A DNA stretch of 64,000 nucleotides, from contig NZ_JAALEG010000005.1 of the NCBI RefSeq assembly GCF_011058165.1, positions 1-64,000 of the forward strand, written 5' to 3'. A program made the position numbers and the translations under genes. The stretch is from Rhodococcus aetherivorans (lineage in GTDB: Bacteria; Actinomycetota; Actinomycetes; Mycobacteriales; Mycobacteriaceae). Positions 10,101 through 20,500 of this stretch are shown here, in pieces (position 1 is the first letter of the stretch; every line of letters starts with the position of its first letter). The notes beneath the pieces are model-generated. The model saw nothing but the letters and a program-made list of their open reading frames with translations. It was not told the DNA's origin and searched no databases.

Positions 10101-13100
10101 GACGACGACTTCTTCCTCCTCGGCGGTCACTCCCTCGCGGCGGCCAAGCTGATCGCGAAGGTCCGCGACGCGCTCGGCGTGGAACTGCCGATCCGCACCG
10201 TCTTCGACCACCCGACCGTCGAGGGGCTCGCCGCGCAGTGCCCCGACGATGCCGCGGCCCTGCGGATCCCGCTGCGTCCGGTCGAACGCGGCGACCGTGC
10301 ACCGCTTTCGGCGGGGCAGCAGCGGCTGTGGTTCCAGTTCCGGCTCGAGGGCCCGAGCCCGACCTACAACGTCCCGCTGACGCTGCGCCTGCGCGGCGTC
10401 CCCGATCCGGCGGCGCTGCACGAAGCGGTGCGCGCGGTGCTGGACCGGCACGAGGTCCTGCGCACCGTGCTCGAGGACCACGACGGCGTCGGCATGCAGC
10501 GCGTGCTCGCCGCACCCGGCGTGCCGTTCACCGCCCGCACCGTCGCGGGGGCCGACCTGGACGCGGCGGTGGCGGCCGCGGCGCGGCACGTGTTCGACCT
10601 CGAACGCGAGATCCCGATCAGGGTGATGCTTTTCGAGGGCGGATCCGCGGAGGCCGTGCTGCTGGTGCTCGTGCACCACGTCGCCGCCGACGAGTTGTCC
10701 GCCCCGATCCTGCTGCGCGAGCTCGGCGCGGCCTACGCCGCCGCGGCCGCCGGGAGTTCCTGGACGCCGGCGCCGCTGCCGGTGCAGTACGCCGACTTCG
10801 CGGTGTGGCACCGCGAGATCCTCGGCGACGGCGACGGACTCGCCGCCCGCCAGCTCGACTACTGGCGCGCCCGGCTCGACGGGATGCCGGAGGAACTCGA
10901 CCTGCCCACCGACCGGCCCCGCGGCGCGACAGCCACGTTCGCGGGCGGCACGGTCGAACGGCTGGTACCGCCGCACGTGGCCGATGCGCTGCGGGCCGTC
11001 GCGCGCGGTGCGGGCGCCACGATGTTCATGCTCGTGCACACCGCCGTCGCCGTCGCCCTCGCGCGCAGCGGCGCGGGGGAGGACATCCCGATCGGCTCGC
11101 CCACCGCGGGCCGCCCCGCCGCCGAACTGGACGACCTCGTCGGGTTCTTCGTCAACATGGTGGTTCTGCGGACGGACCTGTCCGGCGATCCCACGCTCGC
11201 CGAACTGCTCGCCCGGATCCGCAGCACCGACCTCGACGCCTACGCGAACCAGGACCTGCCGTTCGACCGGCTGGTCGAGGCCCTGAACCCCTCCCGCAGC
11301 GCCGGCCGGCACCCGCTGTTCCAGGTGCTCGTGCAGCACCGCACCCCGCCGGTCGTCGACGCCTTCGCCGGCCTGGAACCGCGGGTGTCCACCGTCGACA
11401 CCGGCGCCGCCCTGTTCGACCTGACCTTCGACGTGGTCGAGGACGCGGGCGACGGCCTGCGAGTGCGGGTGGAGTACGCGCGGGACCTGTTCGACGCGGC
11501 CACCGCCGATGCGCTCGCCGCCCGCGTGGTGCGCGCCTTCGCGGCGCTCGCGAGGGATCCGCGGACCCGGCTGTCCGCGCTCGACCTGCTCGCCGACGAC
11601 GAGCGCGACCGTCTCTGCTCCGGCAGCCCGTACGTATGTATGGACGACGTCGAAGACGTCGGCGTGGACACCCTGGGTGAGCTGTTCACCCGCCAGGCGC
11701 GGCGCACCCCGACCGCGACCGCGCTGGTCACCGCCACCGGGACGCTCACCTTCGGGGAACTGCACGCCCGGACCAGTCGGCTCGCGCGGCACCTGATCCG
11801 CCGCGGCGTGGGACCCGAGACGGTGGTCGGGCTGATGCTGCCGCGCGGCACCGACGCGATCGTCGCGGCCCTCGCGGTGTGGCAGGCCGGCGGCGCCTAC
11901 GTCCCGATCGATCCCGGGTACCCGGCCGAGCGCATCGAACACATGCTCGCCGACTCGAGGCCCGTCCTCGTCCTCGACGAGGCCGCGCTCGCCGCGGTGG
12001 ACCCCACGCTCCCGGACACCCCGCTCGAGCCGGGCGAGCATCTCGGCGCAGTCTCCGGCGACGGGGCCGCCTATGTCGTCTACACCTCCGGCTCGACCGG
12101 GCTCCCCAAGGGCGTCGTGGTGCCGCACCGCGGCGTCGTGAACCTGGTCGCGACCCAGCGGCGCCGGACCGTCGGCCGCGCGGAGGACCGGCCGCTGCGG
12201 GTGCTGCTGAGCTACGCGCTGTCGTTCGACTCCTCGATCGACCCGCTGCTGTCCATGCTCGCCGGGCACACCCTGTACCTGCCGGACGCCGACCTGCTCG
12301 CCGACGCCGCCGCCACCGTCGCCTACGTGCGCACCCACCGCATCGACGCCGTCGACTGCGTACCGCTGCTCATGACCGAACTGCTCGCCGCCGGCCTGTG
12401 CGAGCCCGCGGCGCCGCACCGTCCCAGCCTGCTCGCCGTCGGCGGCGAGGCCGTGTCCGCGGACCTGTGGTCGGCGCTCGGCGCGTTCGACGGGGTACGG
12501 GCGCTGAACATGTACGGCCCCACCGAATGCACGGTCGACGCCACGGTCGCCGAGATCCGCGGGGCGCGCCCGCACATCGGGGCGCCGATCGACGGCGCCC
12601 GGGTGTACGTGCTCGACGACCGTCTGCGCCTCGTCGCGGCGGGCGTGGCCGGAGAGCTGTACGTCGGCGGGCCCGGCGTCACCCGCGGCTACCTGAACCG
12701 CCCCGGGCCGAGTGCGGCCCGCTACGTGGCCGATCCGTTCGGCGCTGCGGGCGCCCGGCTCTACCGCACCGGAGATCGGGTGCGGTGGATCGACGCGGGC
12801 GGCGACCGTCCGGTGCTCGAGTACCTCGGCCGCAGCGACGATCAGGTCAAGATCCGCGGGTTCCGCATCGAGCTCGGCGAGATCGAGGCCGCGTTGTCGG
12901 CGCACCCGGCGGTCGCGGGCTGCGTGGTCGTGGCCCGGGAGGACGAGCCGGGCCGCCGCCGGCTCGTCGGGTACGTCACCGGCGCCGGAGCAGATCCGGA
13001 AGTGTTGCGGCAGCACGTGTCCCGTAGTCTGCCCGAGCACATGGTGCCGGCCGCGATCGTGGTGCTCGACGAGTTCCCGGTCACCCCCAACGGTAAGGTC

Positions 13101-14843
13101 GACCGGCGGGCGCTGCCCGCCCCGGTCTTCGCGCCCGCCGGGGCGTCCCGGGCCCCGGCGAACGACCTCGAGCGGCGCCTGTGCGCGGTGGTGGCGGAGG
13201 TGCTGCGCCTGGACACGATCGGACCCGACGACGATTTCTTCTCCCTCGGCGGTGATTCCATCGTCTCGATCCAGCTCGTGTCGAGAGCCCGGGCGGCGGG
13301 ACTGCGCTTCGCCGCCCGCGACGTCTTCGAGCACCGCACCCCGGCGGGCCTGGCCCGCATCGTGCAGGTCGACACGGCACCGGACGAGACGGAACGCACC
13401 GCCGCCCTGGGTCTCGTCCCGGCGACCCCGATCGTGCACGACCTCCTCGACCGCGGCGGCCCCTACCGGGGATTCGCCCAGTCCCGCCTCCTGCACGCGC
13501 CCGTCGGGGTCGACCTCGGCACCCTGGTCGCGGCGGTGGGCCGGGTGCTCGCGGTGCACGACGCCTTGCGTACCGTGTTCGATCCGGCGGCAAGGACATT
13601 CGACGTCCGTGCCGCGGACGCCGTCGATCCGGCCACGCTCGTCACGCGGGTGGATGTCCGGGGACTCGACGAGCGGTCCCGCTCGACGGTGCTGTCCGAG
13701 GAGACCGACGTCGCCTGTGCCGCCCTGGATCCCGAGACCGGTGACATGATGCGGGTGGTCTTCTTCGACGCCGGCCCAGGGCGTCCGGGCCGGATCCTGG
13801 TGGTGGTGCATCATCTGGTGATCGACGGGGTCTCGTGGCGGATCCTGGTCCCGGACCTGGCCGTCGCGTGCGAGGGCACCGAACCGGCCGGCGGGGGAAC
13901 GCCGCTGCGGACGTGGGCGCGGGGGCTGCTCGACCAGGTTCCGGCGCGGCGCGGCGAACTGGGGTTGTGGCGCCGCGCCCTCGAACCGGCCGGGTGCGTG
14001 CGGATCGCGGGGCGGCGGGTGGATCCCGCGCGCGACACGATGGTGACGGTCTCGAGGGTGCAGGTGCAGGTCCCGGCGTCGGTGACCGAGGCGCTGCTGA
14101 CGACGGTGCCGGAGCGCTTCCGCGCCGGCGTCGACGACGTGCTGCTCACCGCGCTGGCGCTGACGGTGGGCCGGGTGTGCGGCGGTGGGGCGGTCCCGGT
14201 GGACCGGGAGGGGCACGGACGCGAGGAACAGGTGGTTCCTGGCGCCGACCTGTCCCGCACCGTCGGCTGGTTCACCAGCCTGTATCCGGTCCGCCTCGAC
14301 GTCTCCGGGGTGGATCTCGCCGAGGCGTTCGCCGGCGGCGACTGCGCCGGGGTGGCGCTCAAGCTCGTCAAGGAACAGTTGCGGGAGATCCCCGACAACG
14401 GAATCGGGTTCGGCATGCTCCGCCATCTCGATCCCGAGTCCGGGACCGAACTCGGGGCCGCACCGGCACCGGAGATCGGGTTCAACTATCTCGGCCGGCT
14501 GACCCTCGGCGAGGGGGACGGCGGACCGTGGACGGCCGCTCCGGAGGCCGGCGTGCTCGGCGGCACCACCGACGAGGCGATGCCGGTGAGCCACGCGATC
14601 GAGGTCGGCGCCGTCACCGAGGAGACGCCGGCCGGACCGGTGCTCCGCGCGACGTGGGGTTACGCCACCGGGGTCGTGCCGGCGTCCGTCGTCGCCGAGT
14701 TGGCGCACGGCTGGGTCGCGGCGCTGTGTGCGCTCGCCGACCACGCCGCGCGCGACGACGCCGGTGGCTTCACTCCCTCCGATCTGACGCTGAGCGACCT
14801 CGACCAGTCCGAAATCGACGATTTCGCACTGGAATTCGGGTGA
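7101..14843 (+). CDS. Siderophore NRPS 1: C-A-T-C-A-T-E
   Basis: A 2580-residue two-module synthetase. Approximate domains: C1 10-435, A1 455-955, T1 around Ser1011 (GGHSL), C2 1065-1490, A2 1520-2000, T2 around Ser2053 (GGDSI), E 2100-2560. C1 starts [16 protein letters not shown], like the EntF condensation domain that accepts DHB from an aryl carrier, so this is the first elongating enzyme. The GGDS carrier before the E domain ([16 protein letters not shown]) fits a D-configured second residue. Eye-read A-domain codes are DAGELFFVD (A1) and DSDDLVMVD (A2); the acidic residue at the fourth position suggests basic amino acids. C1 carries HHLVIDA and C2 HHVAADE, not the usual HHxxxDG. The C-terminal [18 protein letters not shown] looks like an E-type docking tail for NRPS2. 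Start GTG after AAAGGGG. Confidence 0.93.
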   Translation: MPTSGPSTSAFPLTRAQSGVWFAQQLDPANPVFNTAECVELRGDVDVAAVTRAVREAVAEAEVLTAAFAVEADGSVLIRPGAHEAPEPAVVDLRREPDPEAAARRWMAGDHTRVLDPAREPCLRAAVLRLGDRHAVLYLCIHHLVIDAYGFGLLTRRIAERYTADVLGLPVPPARFAPLAPVVAEEAAYRASADFAADRDFWAGYLDGAEDAVTLADGPGGIAVRCRGVRLTLTAVQQQGLSRIGKATGASWGDVVTAAVAAFLRAATGRGDVIVGFPVMNRLGSAATTVPMSAVNVVPLRLRPEPARTLADLVAEVRAAVADCRPHHRYRGEDIQNDLRLPAGSRGVVGPSVNVKPFGDRLRFADLHAAVHSVARGPLQDFMVTVRPLDHTGGLEVWVDADADAYTADDLARHARRLELLLTQIAALADPHRPLARLQILGAGERRRLLVERSGDDLPVPTDLTLPDLLAAQVARDPDAPAVRDAATALTFGELAARSRRLARHLLSRGLGPQRRVAVALPRRADTLVALFAVLEAGATCVPLDPDHPAERLAHVLAETVPGVVLTGGDGAARIAEISCTAGLPDPVNLDGLDLSGYDAEPLTRAERGRPLHELDVAYVIHTSGSTGRPKGVEVPHRGAVNLFHSHRERVFSRARAEAGRDRLRVGHAWSFAFDASWGPHLWLLDGHELRIVDEATQRDPHRLAELAGSEGWHFVELSPAQLEQIVEADLLPAGTVPTLGFGGDAVTDALWRRLRERDGAAFNFYGPTEGTVDVLVAEVGDAAEPVIGRPVANLRAYVLDAALNPVPEGVDGELYVAGPGVVRGYLGAPGATAARFVANPFGDSESRMYRTGDVVRWTADGHLVYRGRRDDQVKIRGFRVELGEVEAALQELPGVARAVAVARPDATGTARLVAYLVGGDGDPAAARELVARRLPAHMVPSAFVFLDALSLTSNGKVDRTSLPEPDFGALVGGRAAATERERVLCAVFADVLGLDTVGVDDDFFLLGGHSLAAAKLIAKVRDALGVELPIRTVFDHPTVEGLAAQCPDDAAALRIPLRPVERGDRAPLSAGQQRLWFQFRLEGPSPTYNVPLTLRLRGVPDPAALHEAVRAVLDRHEVLRTVLEDHDGVGMQRVLAAPGVPFTARTVAGADLDAAVAAAARHVFDLEREIPIRVMLFEGGSAEAVLLVLVHHVAADELSAPILLRELGAAYAAAAAGSSWTPAPLPVQYADFAVWHREILGDGDGLAARQLDYWRARLDGMPEELDLPTDRPRGATATFAGGTVERLVPPHVADALRAVARGAGATMFMLVHTAVAVALARSGAGEDIPIGSPTAGRPAAELDDLVGFFVNMVVLRTDLSGDPTLAELLARIRSTDLDAYANQDLPFDRLVEALNPSRSAGRHPLFQVLVQHRTPPVVDAFAGLEPRVSTVDTGAALFDLTFDVVEDAGDGLRVRVEYARDLFDAATADALAARVVRAFAALARDPRTRLSALDLLADDERDRLCSGSPYVCMDDVEDVGVDTLGELFTRQARRTPTATALVTATGTLTFGELHARTSRLARHLIRRGVGPETVVGLMLPRGTDAIVAALAVWQAGGAYVPIDPGYPAERIEHMLADSRPVLVLDEAALAAVDPTLPDTPLEPGEHLGAVSGDGAAYVVYTSGSTGLPKGVVVPHRGVVNLVATQRRRTVGRAEDRPLRVLLSYALSFDSSIDPLLSMLAGHTLYLPDADLLADAAATVAYVRTHRIDAVDCVPLLMTELLAAGLCEPAAPHRPSLLAVGGEAVSADLWSALGAFDGVRALNMYGPTECTVDATVAEIRGARPHIGAPIDGARVYVLDDRLRLVAAGVAGELYVGGPGVTRGYLNRPGPSAARYVADPFGAAGARLYRTGDRVRWIDAGGDRPVLEYLGRSDDQVKIRGFRIELGEIEAALSAHPAVAGCVVVAREDEPGRRRLVGYVTGAGADPEVLRQHVSRSLPEHMVPAAIVVLDEFPVTPNGKVDRRALPAPVFAPAGASRAPANDLERRLCAVVAEVLRLDTIGPDDDFFSLGGDSIVSIQLVSRARAAGLRFAARDVFEHRTPAGLARIVQVDTAPDETERTAALGLVPATPIVHDLLDRGGPYRGFAQSRLLHAPVGVDLGTLVAAVGRVLAVHDALRTVFDPAARTFDVRAADAVDPATLVTRVDVRGLDERSRSTVLSEETDVACAALDPETGDMMRVVFFDAGPGRPGRILVVVHHLVIDGVSWRILVPDLAVACEGTEPAGGGTPLRTWARGLLDQVPARRGELGLWRRALEPAGCVRIAGRRVDPARDTMVTVSRVQVQVPASVTEALLTTVPERFRAGVDDVLLTALALTVGRVCGGGAVPVDREGHGREEQVVPGADLSRTVGWFTSLYPVRLDVSGVDLAEAFAGGDCAGVALKLVKEQLREIPDNGIGFGMLRHLDPESGTELGAAPAPEIGFNYLGRLTLGEGDGGPWTAAPEAGVLGGTTDEAMPVSHAIEVGAVTEETPAGPVLRATWGYATGVVPASVVAELAHGWVAALCALADHAARDDAGGFTPSDLTLSDLDQSEIDDFALEFG

Positions 14844-15003
14844 GTGCCTCGGCGCTGGGCCCGGAGGTGCGCCGCATCATCGATGCGGACCGTCGACAGC
14901 GGAGTAACGACGTGTTCTTCGATCGGGACGGACAGGACACCGTCCCTCCTGGGGCGTCGGTACGCTCCGGGACCGCGTAGGCCACGGAGCAGTGGTCGGG
15001 GTC

Positions 15004-15456
15004 CTACAGGGGCAGGGGACGGTTGTCTACCACGCTTTTCATGACGAGAGTGGAGCTGAGGCGCCCGACGCCGGGGAGGGTGGCGAGGGATTCGTCGTAG
15101 AGCTTCTGGAAGGCGGGCAGGTCGCGGGTGATCACCCGCAGGAGGTAGTCGGGGTCGCCGAACAGTCGTTGCGCTTGCAGGACATGGGGTATGGCGGCGA
15201 CGGCCGGTTCGAATGCCTCGAGGGTGTCGCGGTCGACGGTGCGCATGGTGACGAAGACGAGCGCCTCGAACGTCAGGCCCAGGGCGCCGGCGTCGAGCTG
15301 GGCGCGGTAGCCGGTGATCGCGCCGGAGCTCTCCAGCGCGCGTAGGCGGCGGTGGCAGGGCGAGATGCTGAGTTGGACCCGATCTGCGAGTTCGGTGACG
15401 GTGAGCCGCCCGTCTTGTTGGAGCTCGGCAAGGATCTTTTTGTCGACGTTGTCCAT
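15004..15456 (-). CDS. Lrp/AsnC family regulator
   Basis: A 150-residue feast/famine regulator with an N-terminal helix-turn-helix (MDNVDKKILAELQQDGR, then TVTELADRVQLSISPCHRRL) and a C-terminal ligand-binding RAM domain ending in GVGRLSSTLVMKSVV. It is divergent from a LysE-type exporter at 15579, a common pairing in which the regulator senses an amino acid and switches on its efflux. The pair interrupts the siderophore locus between NRPS1 and the binding protein. Whether it serves the pathway, for example by controlling a precursor amino acid, is inference. Confidence 0.9.
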   Translation of the reverse strand: MDNVDKKILAELQQDGRLTVTELADRVQLSISPCHRRLRALESSGAITGYRAQLDAGALGLTFEALVFVTMRTVDRDTLEAFEPAVAAIPHVLQAQRLFGDPDYLLRVITRDLPAFQKLYDESLATLPGVGRLSSTLVMKSVVDNRPLPL

Positions 15457-15543
15457 GTGGAAGATTTTCCCCCAATTACGCGGTTCTTGTGAAAACTATG
15501 GGAACGAATTCCAGGTCGATCTCCCTAATCTCTCTATCGGGAA

Positions 15544-15562
15544 CCGCCAGGCGTCCTGGCGG
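15544..15562. promoter_or_regulatory. Hairpin or palindromic operator in the lysE leader
   Basis: CCGCCAGG-CGT-CCTGGCGG is a perfect 8-bp inverted repeat with a 3-base centre, 16 bases before the exporter start. There is no T-run. It could be an operator for the divergent Lrp protein or a leader hairpin. The surrounding 15457-15578 gap is noticeably richer in A and T than its neighbours. Confidence 0.45.
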
Positions 15563-15578
15563 TCCGAGAGTGTGAAGG

Positions 15579-16211
15579 ATGAGTGAGGTCATGGCGGTCG
15601 GTACCGTTGCTGCGTTCTGGGCGGTGTCGTTTCTGTTCGTGCTGACGCCGGGGGCGGATTGGGCGTACGCGATCGCGGCGGGGCTGCGGCACCGCACCGT
15701 GGTGCCCGCGGTCGGTGGGATGTTGTCGGGGCATCTGGCAATGACCGCGGTGGTGGCGACCGGCGTCGCGGCGCTGGTGGCCCGCTCGCCGTTGGTGCTG
15801 ACCGCGTTGACGGCGGTCGGGGCGGCGTACCTGGTGTGGCTGGGGATCGCGATGCTCGTCAAGCCCTCGGCTCTGCCGCAGGCCGGGGCGGAGCAGGCGC
15901 CGGAATCGTGGGTGCGGCAGGCGGTCAAGGGTATGGGGACCAGCGGGCTGAATCCGAAGGTGCTTCTGCTGTTCCTGGCGCTGCTGCCACAGTTCACCGA
16001 CACGGACGCGCGGTGGCCCCTCGCGGTGCAGATCGTGCTGCTGGGTGTGGTGCACACGGTCAGCTGCGCGGTGGTCTACACGGGGGTGGGGACGGGGGCG
16101 CGGGTGGTGCTGCGCACCCGCCCCGCCGCGGCGCGGGTGGTGACCTGGATTTCCGGTGCCGCGATGATCGGAATCGGTGCGGTACTGCTGATCCAGCGGG
16201 TGGTCGGATAG
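15579..16211 (+). CDS. LysE/RhtB family amino-acid exporter
   Basis: A 210-residue membrane protein with the LysE/RhtB signature TPGADWAYAIAAGLRHR near its N-terminus, GLNPKVLLLFLALLPQF in the middle and about six hydrophobic segments. Members export amino acids or related small molecules by proton exchange. An in-frame ATG at 15591 has GTGAGG upstream and could be the true start; the ATG at 15579 has GAAGG placed very close. Divergence from an Lrp-type regulator fits amino-acid-responsive control. The substrate is not known. Confidence 0.88.
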   Translation: MSEVMAVGTVAAFWAVSFLFVLTPGADWAYAIAAGLRHRTVVPAVGGMLSGHLAMTAVVATGVAALVARSPLVLTALTAVGAAYLVWLGIAMLVKPSALPQAGAEQAPESWVRQAVKGMGTSGLNPKVLLLFLALLPQFTDTDARWPLAVQIVLLGVVHTVSCAVVYTGVGTGARVVLRTRPAAARVVTWISGAAMIGIGAVLLIQRVVG

Positions 16212-16434
16212 GCCTGCCACGGTGGGTTCGGCCCGTGCGCTACGAGCGATCCGGCACCGACCGCAATGACGAGCAGGCCGTGGGTCACGGTCGGTGCGCC
16301 GTAGCGACGACGCGCGAGGACCGTGAGGTAACCGGTCCGCGGAACGACGCGATTCAGCCGTCATGTGGCGACGAGGATCAGTGCAGACAACCGTGCGCAG
16401 GACCGGGGACGTAGCGCTTGGCGCCCGCACCGAG

Positions 16435-16453
16435 TTCGGTTAGCCTAACCAAT
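16435..16453. promoter_or_regulatory. IdeR/DtxR iron box before the siderophore-binding lipoprotein
   Basis: The same 13-base core as the box at 6997 (GGTTAGCCTAACC, here 16438-16450) lies 46 bases before the lipoprotein ATG, with 16 of 19 consensus matches. Identical cores at both sites argue for shared iron control. Confidence 0.85.
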
Positions 16454-16498
16454 CAGGTCCGGGCGGGTGCCCGGCGAACAGACATGTGGGAGTTAGCG

Positions 16499-17515
16499 AT
16501 GCGGGTTGAGGGACGGGGCCGGCTGCGCCGCGCAGCGGTGTTCGGCGCGACGGCGGTGCTGGCCGTGGGCCTGGTGGGGTGCGGCAGCGACGGTGGCTCC
16601 GGCGAGGAACCGGCCGCGGACGCCACGCGCACGTTCGAGGCGCAGAACGGGCCGATCGAGATCCCGTCCGACCCGCAGCGTATCGTCGCCTGCGGCTACG
16701 CGGTGCTACCGCTGCTCCAGGCCGACGCGAATCTCGCCGCCGCCTGCGAATGGACCCGCGAGCTCGACAACATGGACGCGGAGACCAAGGCCGCGTACGA
16801 GGCGCTGCCCAAGGTGGCGCCGGACGGGGCCGTGAGCGAACTCGACTACGAGGCCGTCGCCGCCGCCGCGCCCGACCTGATCATCATGGGCGTGCCCGCG
16901 CGCGTGCAGTCGCAGCTCGACACGGCCAAGCTCGAGGCCCTCGCTCCGGTGGTCTTCCTCGGCCTGACCAACCCCGGTGACTGGCGCGGCCTCGGTGAGC
17001 AGTACGCCGACGCCGCGAACGTGTCCGACGCCTACGGCGAGTACAAGGAGCAGTACGAGGCACGCGCCGCGGAGATCGCCGGGAAGTACCGCGGCACCCT
17101 CGGGAACCTGACCTTCGCCGGCGTCTGCAACGTGTGCGGCACCGAGCCCGGTGAGTTCTTCCGCGAGTACACCTCGTCGTACACCACCAACCTGTTCGAG
17201 GACCTCGACCTGCAGTTCCCCGGTCAGCCCGCCAACCCCGAGGACGTGCACGGCGAGTACCTCTCCGTCGAGGAGATCGGCCGGAACCTCGGGAACGTCG
17301 ACGTCATCGTCTACGGCGTCGAGGCCGACGGCTCGGTCTCGCCCGAGCTGCAGGAGCTGATGGCCTCCCCGCTGTGGCAGTCCCTGCCCGCCGTGCAGGC
17401 CGGAAATCTGGTTCCGGTCAAACATTCCCACGCCGCGACCTACGAGACCGCGCTGCTCGCACTCGATTCCATCGACGAGGCGCTCCCCGCGCTGCCCGCG
17501 AACCGGCAGCAGTAG
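16499..17515 (+). CDS. Iron-siderophore ABC transporter substrate-binding lipoprotein
   Basis: A 338-residue FepB/FhuD-like binding protein anchored outside the membrane. A signal peptide with twin Arg (GRGRLRRAAV) ends in the lipobox LVGC at about residue 27. The mature part has the helical-backbone periplasmic-binding fold motifs, including GPIEIPSDPQRIVACGYAVLP (split here) and AAAAPDLIIMG. A CNVCG segment in the middle is unusual. The start at 16499 follows GGGAG, and the iron box lies just upstream. No permease or ATPase follows, so the rest of the importer must be elsewhere or shared. Position inside the NRPS locus indicates that its cargo is the ferric form of the product. Confidence 0.9.
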   Translation: MRVEGRGRLRRAAVFGATAVLAVGLVGCGSDGGSGEEPAADATRTFEAQNGPIEIPSDPQRIVACGYAVLPLLQADANLAAACEWTRELDNMDAETKAAYEALPKVAPDGAVSELDYEAVAAAAPDLIIMGVPARVQSQLDTAKLEALAPVVFLGLTNPGDWRGLGEQYADAANVSDAYGEYKEQYEARAAEIAGKYRGTLGNLTFAGVCNVCGTEPGEFFREYTSSYTTNLFEDLDLQFPGQPANPEDVHGEYLSVEEIGRNLGNVDVIVYGVEADGSVSPELQELMASPLWQSLPAVQAGNLVPVKHSHAATYETALLALDSIDEALPALPANRQQ

Positions 17516-17529
17516 CCCTCCCGGCACCC

Positions 17530-17561
17530 ACGGCCCCCGCGTCCGGCGACCCGGGGGCCGT
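17530..17561 (+). terminator. Hairpin between binding protein and NRPS2
   Basis: ACGGCCCCCG (17530-17539) pairs with CGGGGGCCGT (17552-17561) across a 12-base loop, 15 bases after the lipoprotein stop. There is no T-tract. It may terminate or reduce transcription into NRPS2, which starts 36 bases later. Confidence 0.6.
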
Positions 17562-17596
17562 GTTCGTCGCACCTCGCACCCGTTCGTTAGGCAGAT

Positions 17597-20500
17597 ATGA
17601 CCCGCACCTCCGCGCTCGAAGACATCGTTCCCCTCTCGCCGCTGCAGCAAGGCCTGCTCTACCTCAGCACCGTCGCCGCGCCCGACGACACCGCCCGTGC
17701 CGCCGGAGCCGTCGAACCGGACGCCTACACCGTGCAGTCCGTGCTGAGCCTGACCGGGCGGGTGGACGAGGACACCCTGCGGACCTCCGCGCAGGCGCTG
17801 CTGGACCGGCACCCCGCCCTGCGCACGTGCTTCCGCTCCCGCAAGGACGGCCGCACCGCCGGCCTCGTCGTGCGCGGCACCGAAGCCCCCTGGCGCAGCG
17901 TCGATCTGACCGGTCTCGAGCCGGACGTCGCGGAGCGTCACCTCGCGGACCTGCTCGCCGAGGATCTACGCGACTGGTTCGACCTCACGCGGCCGCCGCT
18001 GATCCGCTGGCTGTTCGTGCGATTCGGGCCGGACGACGTGCGGCTCGTGCTCACCGCCCACCACATCGTCGTGGACGGCTGGTCCACCCCGATCCTGGTG
18101 CGCGAACTCCTCGAGATCTACGCCGCGGGCGGTGCCGCCACCGGCCTGCTTCCGGTCCGGCCCTACCGCGACTACCTCGCGTGGCTCGGCAGGCAGGACC
18201 ACGACGCCGCCCGCGCGTTGTGGCGCGAATCCCTCGACGGACTCACCGAACCGAGCCTCGTCGCCCCGCCCGGCGCCACCCGGGCCACGACGCCGACCGC
18301 CGCCGTCGCCGTCGAGGTGCCGGCCGGACTCGGCGACCGGCTCACCGGCCTGGCCCGCGACGCCGGCGTCACCCTCAACACCGTCCTGCAGACCGGGTGG
18401 GCGCTGCTGCTGTCCGGGCTGCTCGGCCGCGATGACGTCGTCTTCGGCGCCACCGTCTCCGGGCGACCGCCGGAACTGGCCGGCGTCGAATCCATGGTCG
18501 GGTTGTTCATCAACACCGTGCCCGTGCGGGTGCGCCTGGATCCCCGCGCCACCGTCACCGAGCTGCTACGGCGCGTGCAGCTGGCGCAGTCCCGCACCGT
18601 CGACCACCAGTACCTCGGCCTCGCCGAGGTACAGCGCGACGTGGGACTGGGGGAGCTGTTCGACACCCTCACCGTCTTCGAGAGCTATCCCGTGGACCGC
18701 GACGCGCTCGACCGTGCCCAGCGCGCCGGCGGGGTCACGATCGCCGCCGTCGAGGGCCGCGACGCCACCAACTATCCGCTCGTGCTCACCGCGGGCGTCG
18801 CAGACACCCTCGTCATGACCCTCGACTACCGGCCCGGCCTGTTCACCGCGGACGACGCCGCCGCCCTCGCCGGCCGCCTCGTCCACATCCTCGGCGCCCT
18901 CGCCGCCGCGCCGGACCGCCCGGCCGCCGCGCTGGACCTGCTCACCGGCACCGAACGCGACCGCGTCCTCGGCACGTGGTCCGTCGCGCCGGCCGCGCCC
19001 TCGGACGGCACCGTCGCGGCGCTGCCCGCCTCGGCGGGGCCGGAAACCCTCGCGGTGGTGTGCGGCGCCGAGGAGCGCACCTTCGCGGAGCTCGGGGCGA
19101 ACTCGGCGCGGCTCGCGCGCCTGCTGATCGGGCTCGGTGTCGGACCCGACGTGCTCGTGGGCCTGGCCCTGCCACGCTCCGCCGCCACCGTGGAGGCCGT
19201 CCTCGCGGTGCTCGCCGCCGGGGGTGCCTACCTGCCGCTCGATCCGTCGTACCCGGCGGAGCGGTTGGCGCACATGGTCGCCGACGCCCGCCCCGGTGTC
19301 GTGCTCACCACCCGTGCCGTCGCCGACGAACTCGGAGCGACCCTCACCGGCAGCGGCGCGTGCCTCGTCGTGCTCGACGACCCGGACCTGCGCGCCCGGC
19401 TCGCCGCGCTGCCCGCCGCCGCGGTGGCCGACGCCGATCGTCTCCGCCCGCTCCGCCCCGGTCACGCCGCGTACGTCGTCTACACCTCCGGCTCCACCGG
19501 CCTCCCCAAGGGTGTCACCGTCACCCACGCCAATCTCACCGATCTCGTTGCTGCGCAGCGAGAGACGATCATGCGGTCGGCGTCCGGCACGTGGCGGGTG
19601 CTGCTGACCTACCCGTTCGCCTTCGACTCGGCCGTCGCGGCCCTGACCTGGCTGCTGTCCGGGCACACCCTGCACGTGCTGCCCGACGAGCACCGCACCG
19701 ACACCGCGTTCGTCGTCGACTACGTGCGGACCCACCGCATCGATCATGTCGACTGCGTGCCCGTGCTGATGAGCGGTCTGCTCGACGCCGGTCTGCTCGA
19801 CGGTGACCGCCCCCGGCCCGCCAAGGTGACCGTCGGCGGCGAGGCAGTCGGATCGGCGCTGTGGCGGCGCCTCGGCGCCGCGGACGGCGTCGAGGCCTAC
19901 AACTGCTACGGCCCCACCGAATGCACGGTCGACGCAACCTGCTCCCGTATCGAGGGAGACACCGTGACCATCGGCGGACCGACCCCCGGCACCCGGCTGT
20001 ACGTGCTGGACCGGTGGCTGCGGCCGGCACCGCCCGGCGTGGCCGGGGAACTGTATGTCGCCGGCGGGGGTGTCGCCCGCGGTTACGTGGGACAACCCGG
20101 CCGGACGGGGGAGCGGTTCGTCGCCGACCCGTTCACCGGCCGGGGCGAGCGGATGTACCGCACCGGCGACGTCGTGCGGTGGTTGCCGGACCCGGTCGAC
20201 ACCGAACGCGGTGCCCTCGAATACGTGGGCCGCGACGACGACCAGGTCAAGATCCGCGGGTTCCGCGTCGAACTCGGCGAGATCGAGGCCGCGCTGGGTG
20301 CCGTGCCGGGGGTGCGTGCCGCCGTCGTCGTCGCGCACACCGACGCCCGCGACGTGCGCCGCCTGGTCGGCTACGTCACCGGAACGGCCGAGCCCGTGAC
20401 CGTCCGCACCGCCGTCGCCGCCCACCTGCCCGAGTACCTGGTGCCCGCCGCGATCCTGCGGGTCCCGGAACTGCCGACCACCGCGAACGGCAAGGTGGAC

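Noticed and set aside
7020-14744. A very long open reading frame on the minus strand opposite NRPS1
   Set aside because: It is the antisense shadow of a high-GC gene: composition is Arg/Gly/His/Val-rich, there is no family motif, and the plus strand has complete NRPS domains.
14844-15003. A small gene after NRPS1
   Set aside because: The short readings have no ribosome binding site or recognisable sequence; only a weak CCGCAT/ATGCGG hairpin (14872-14888) was seen.
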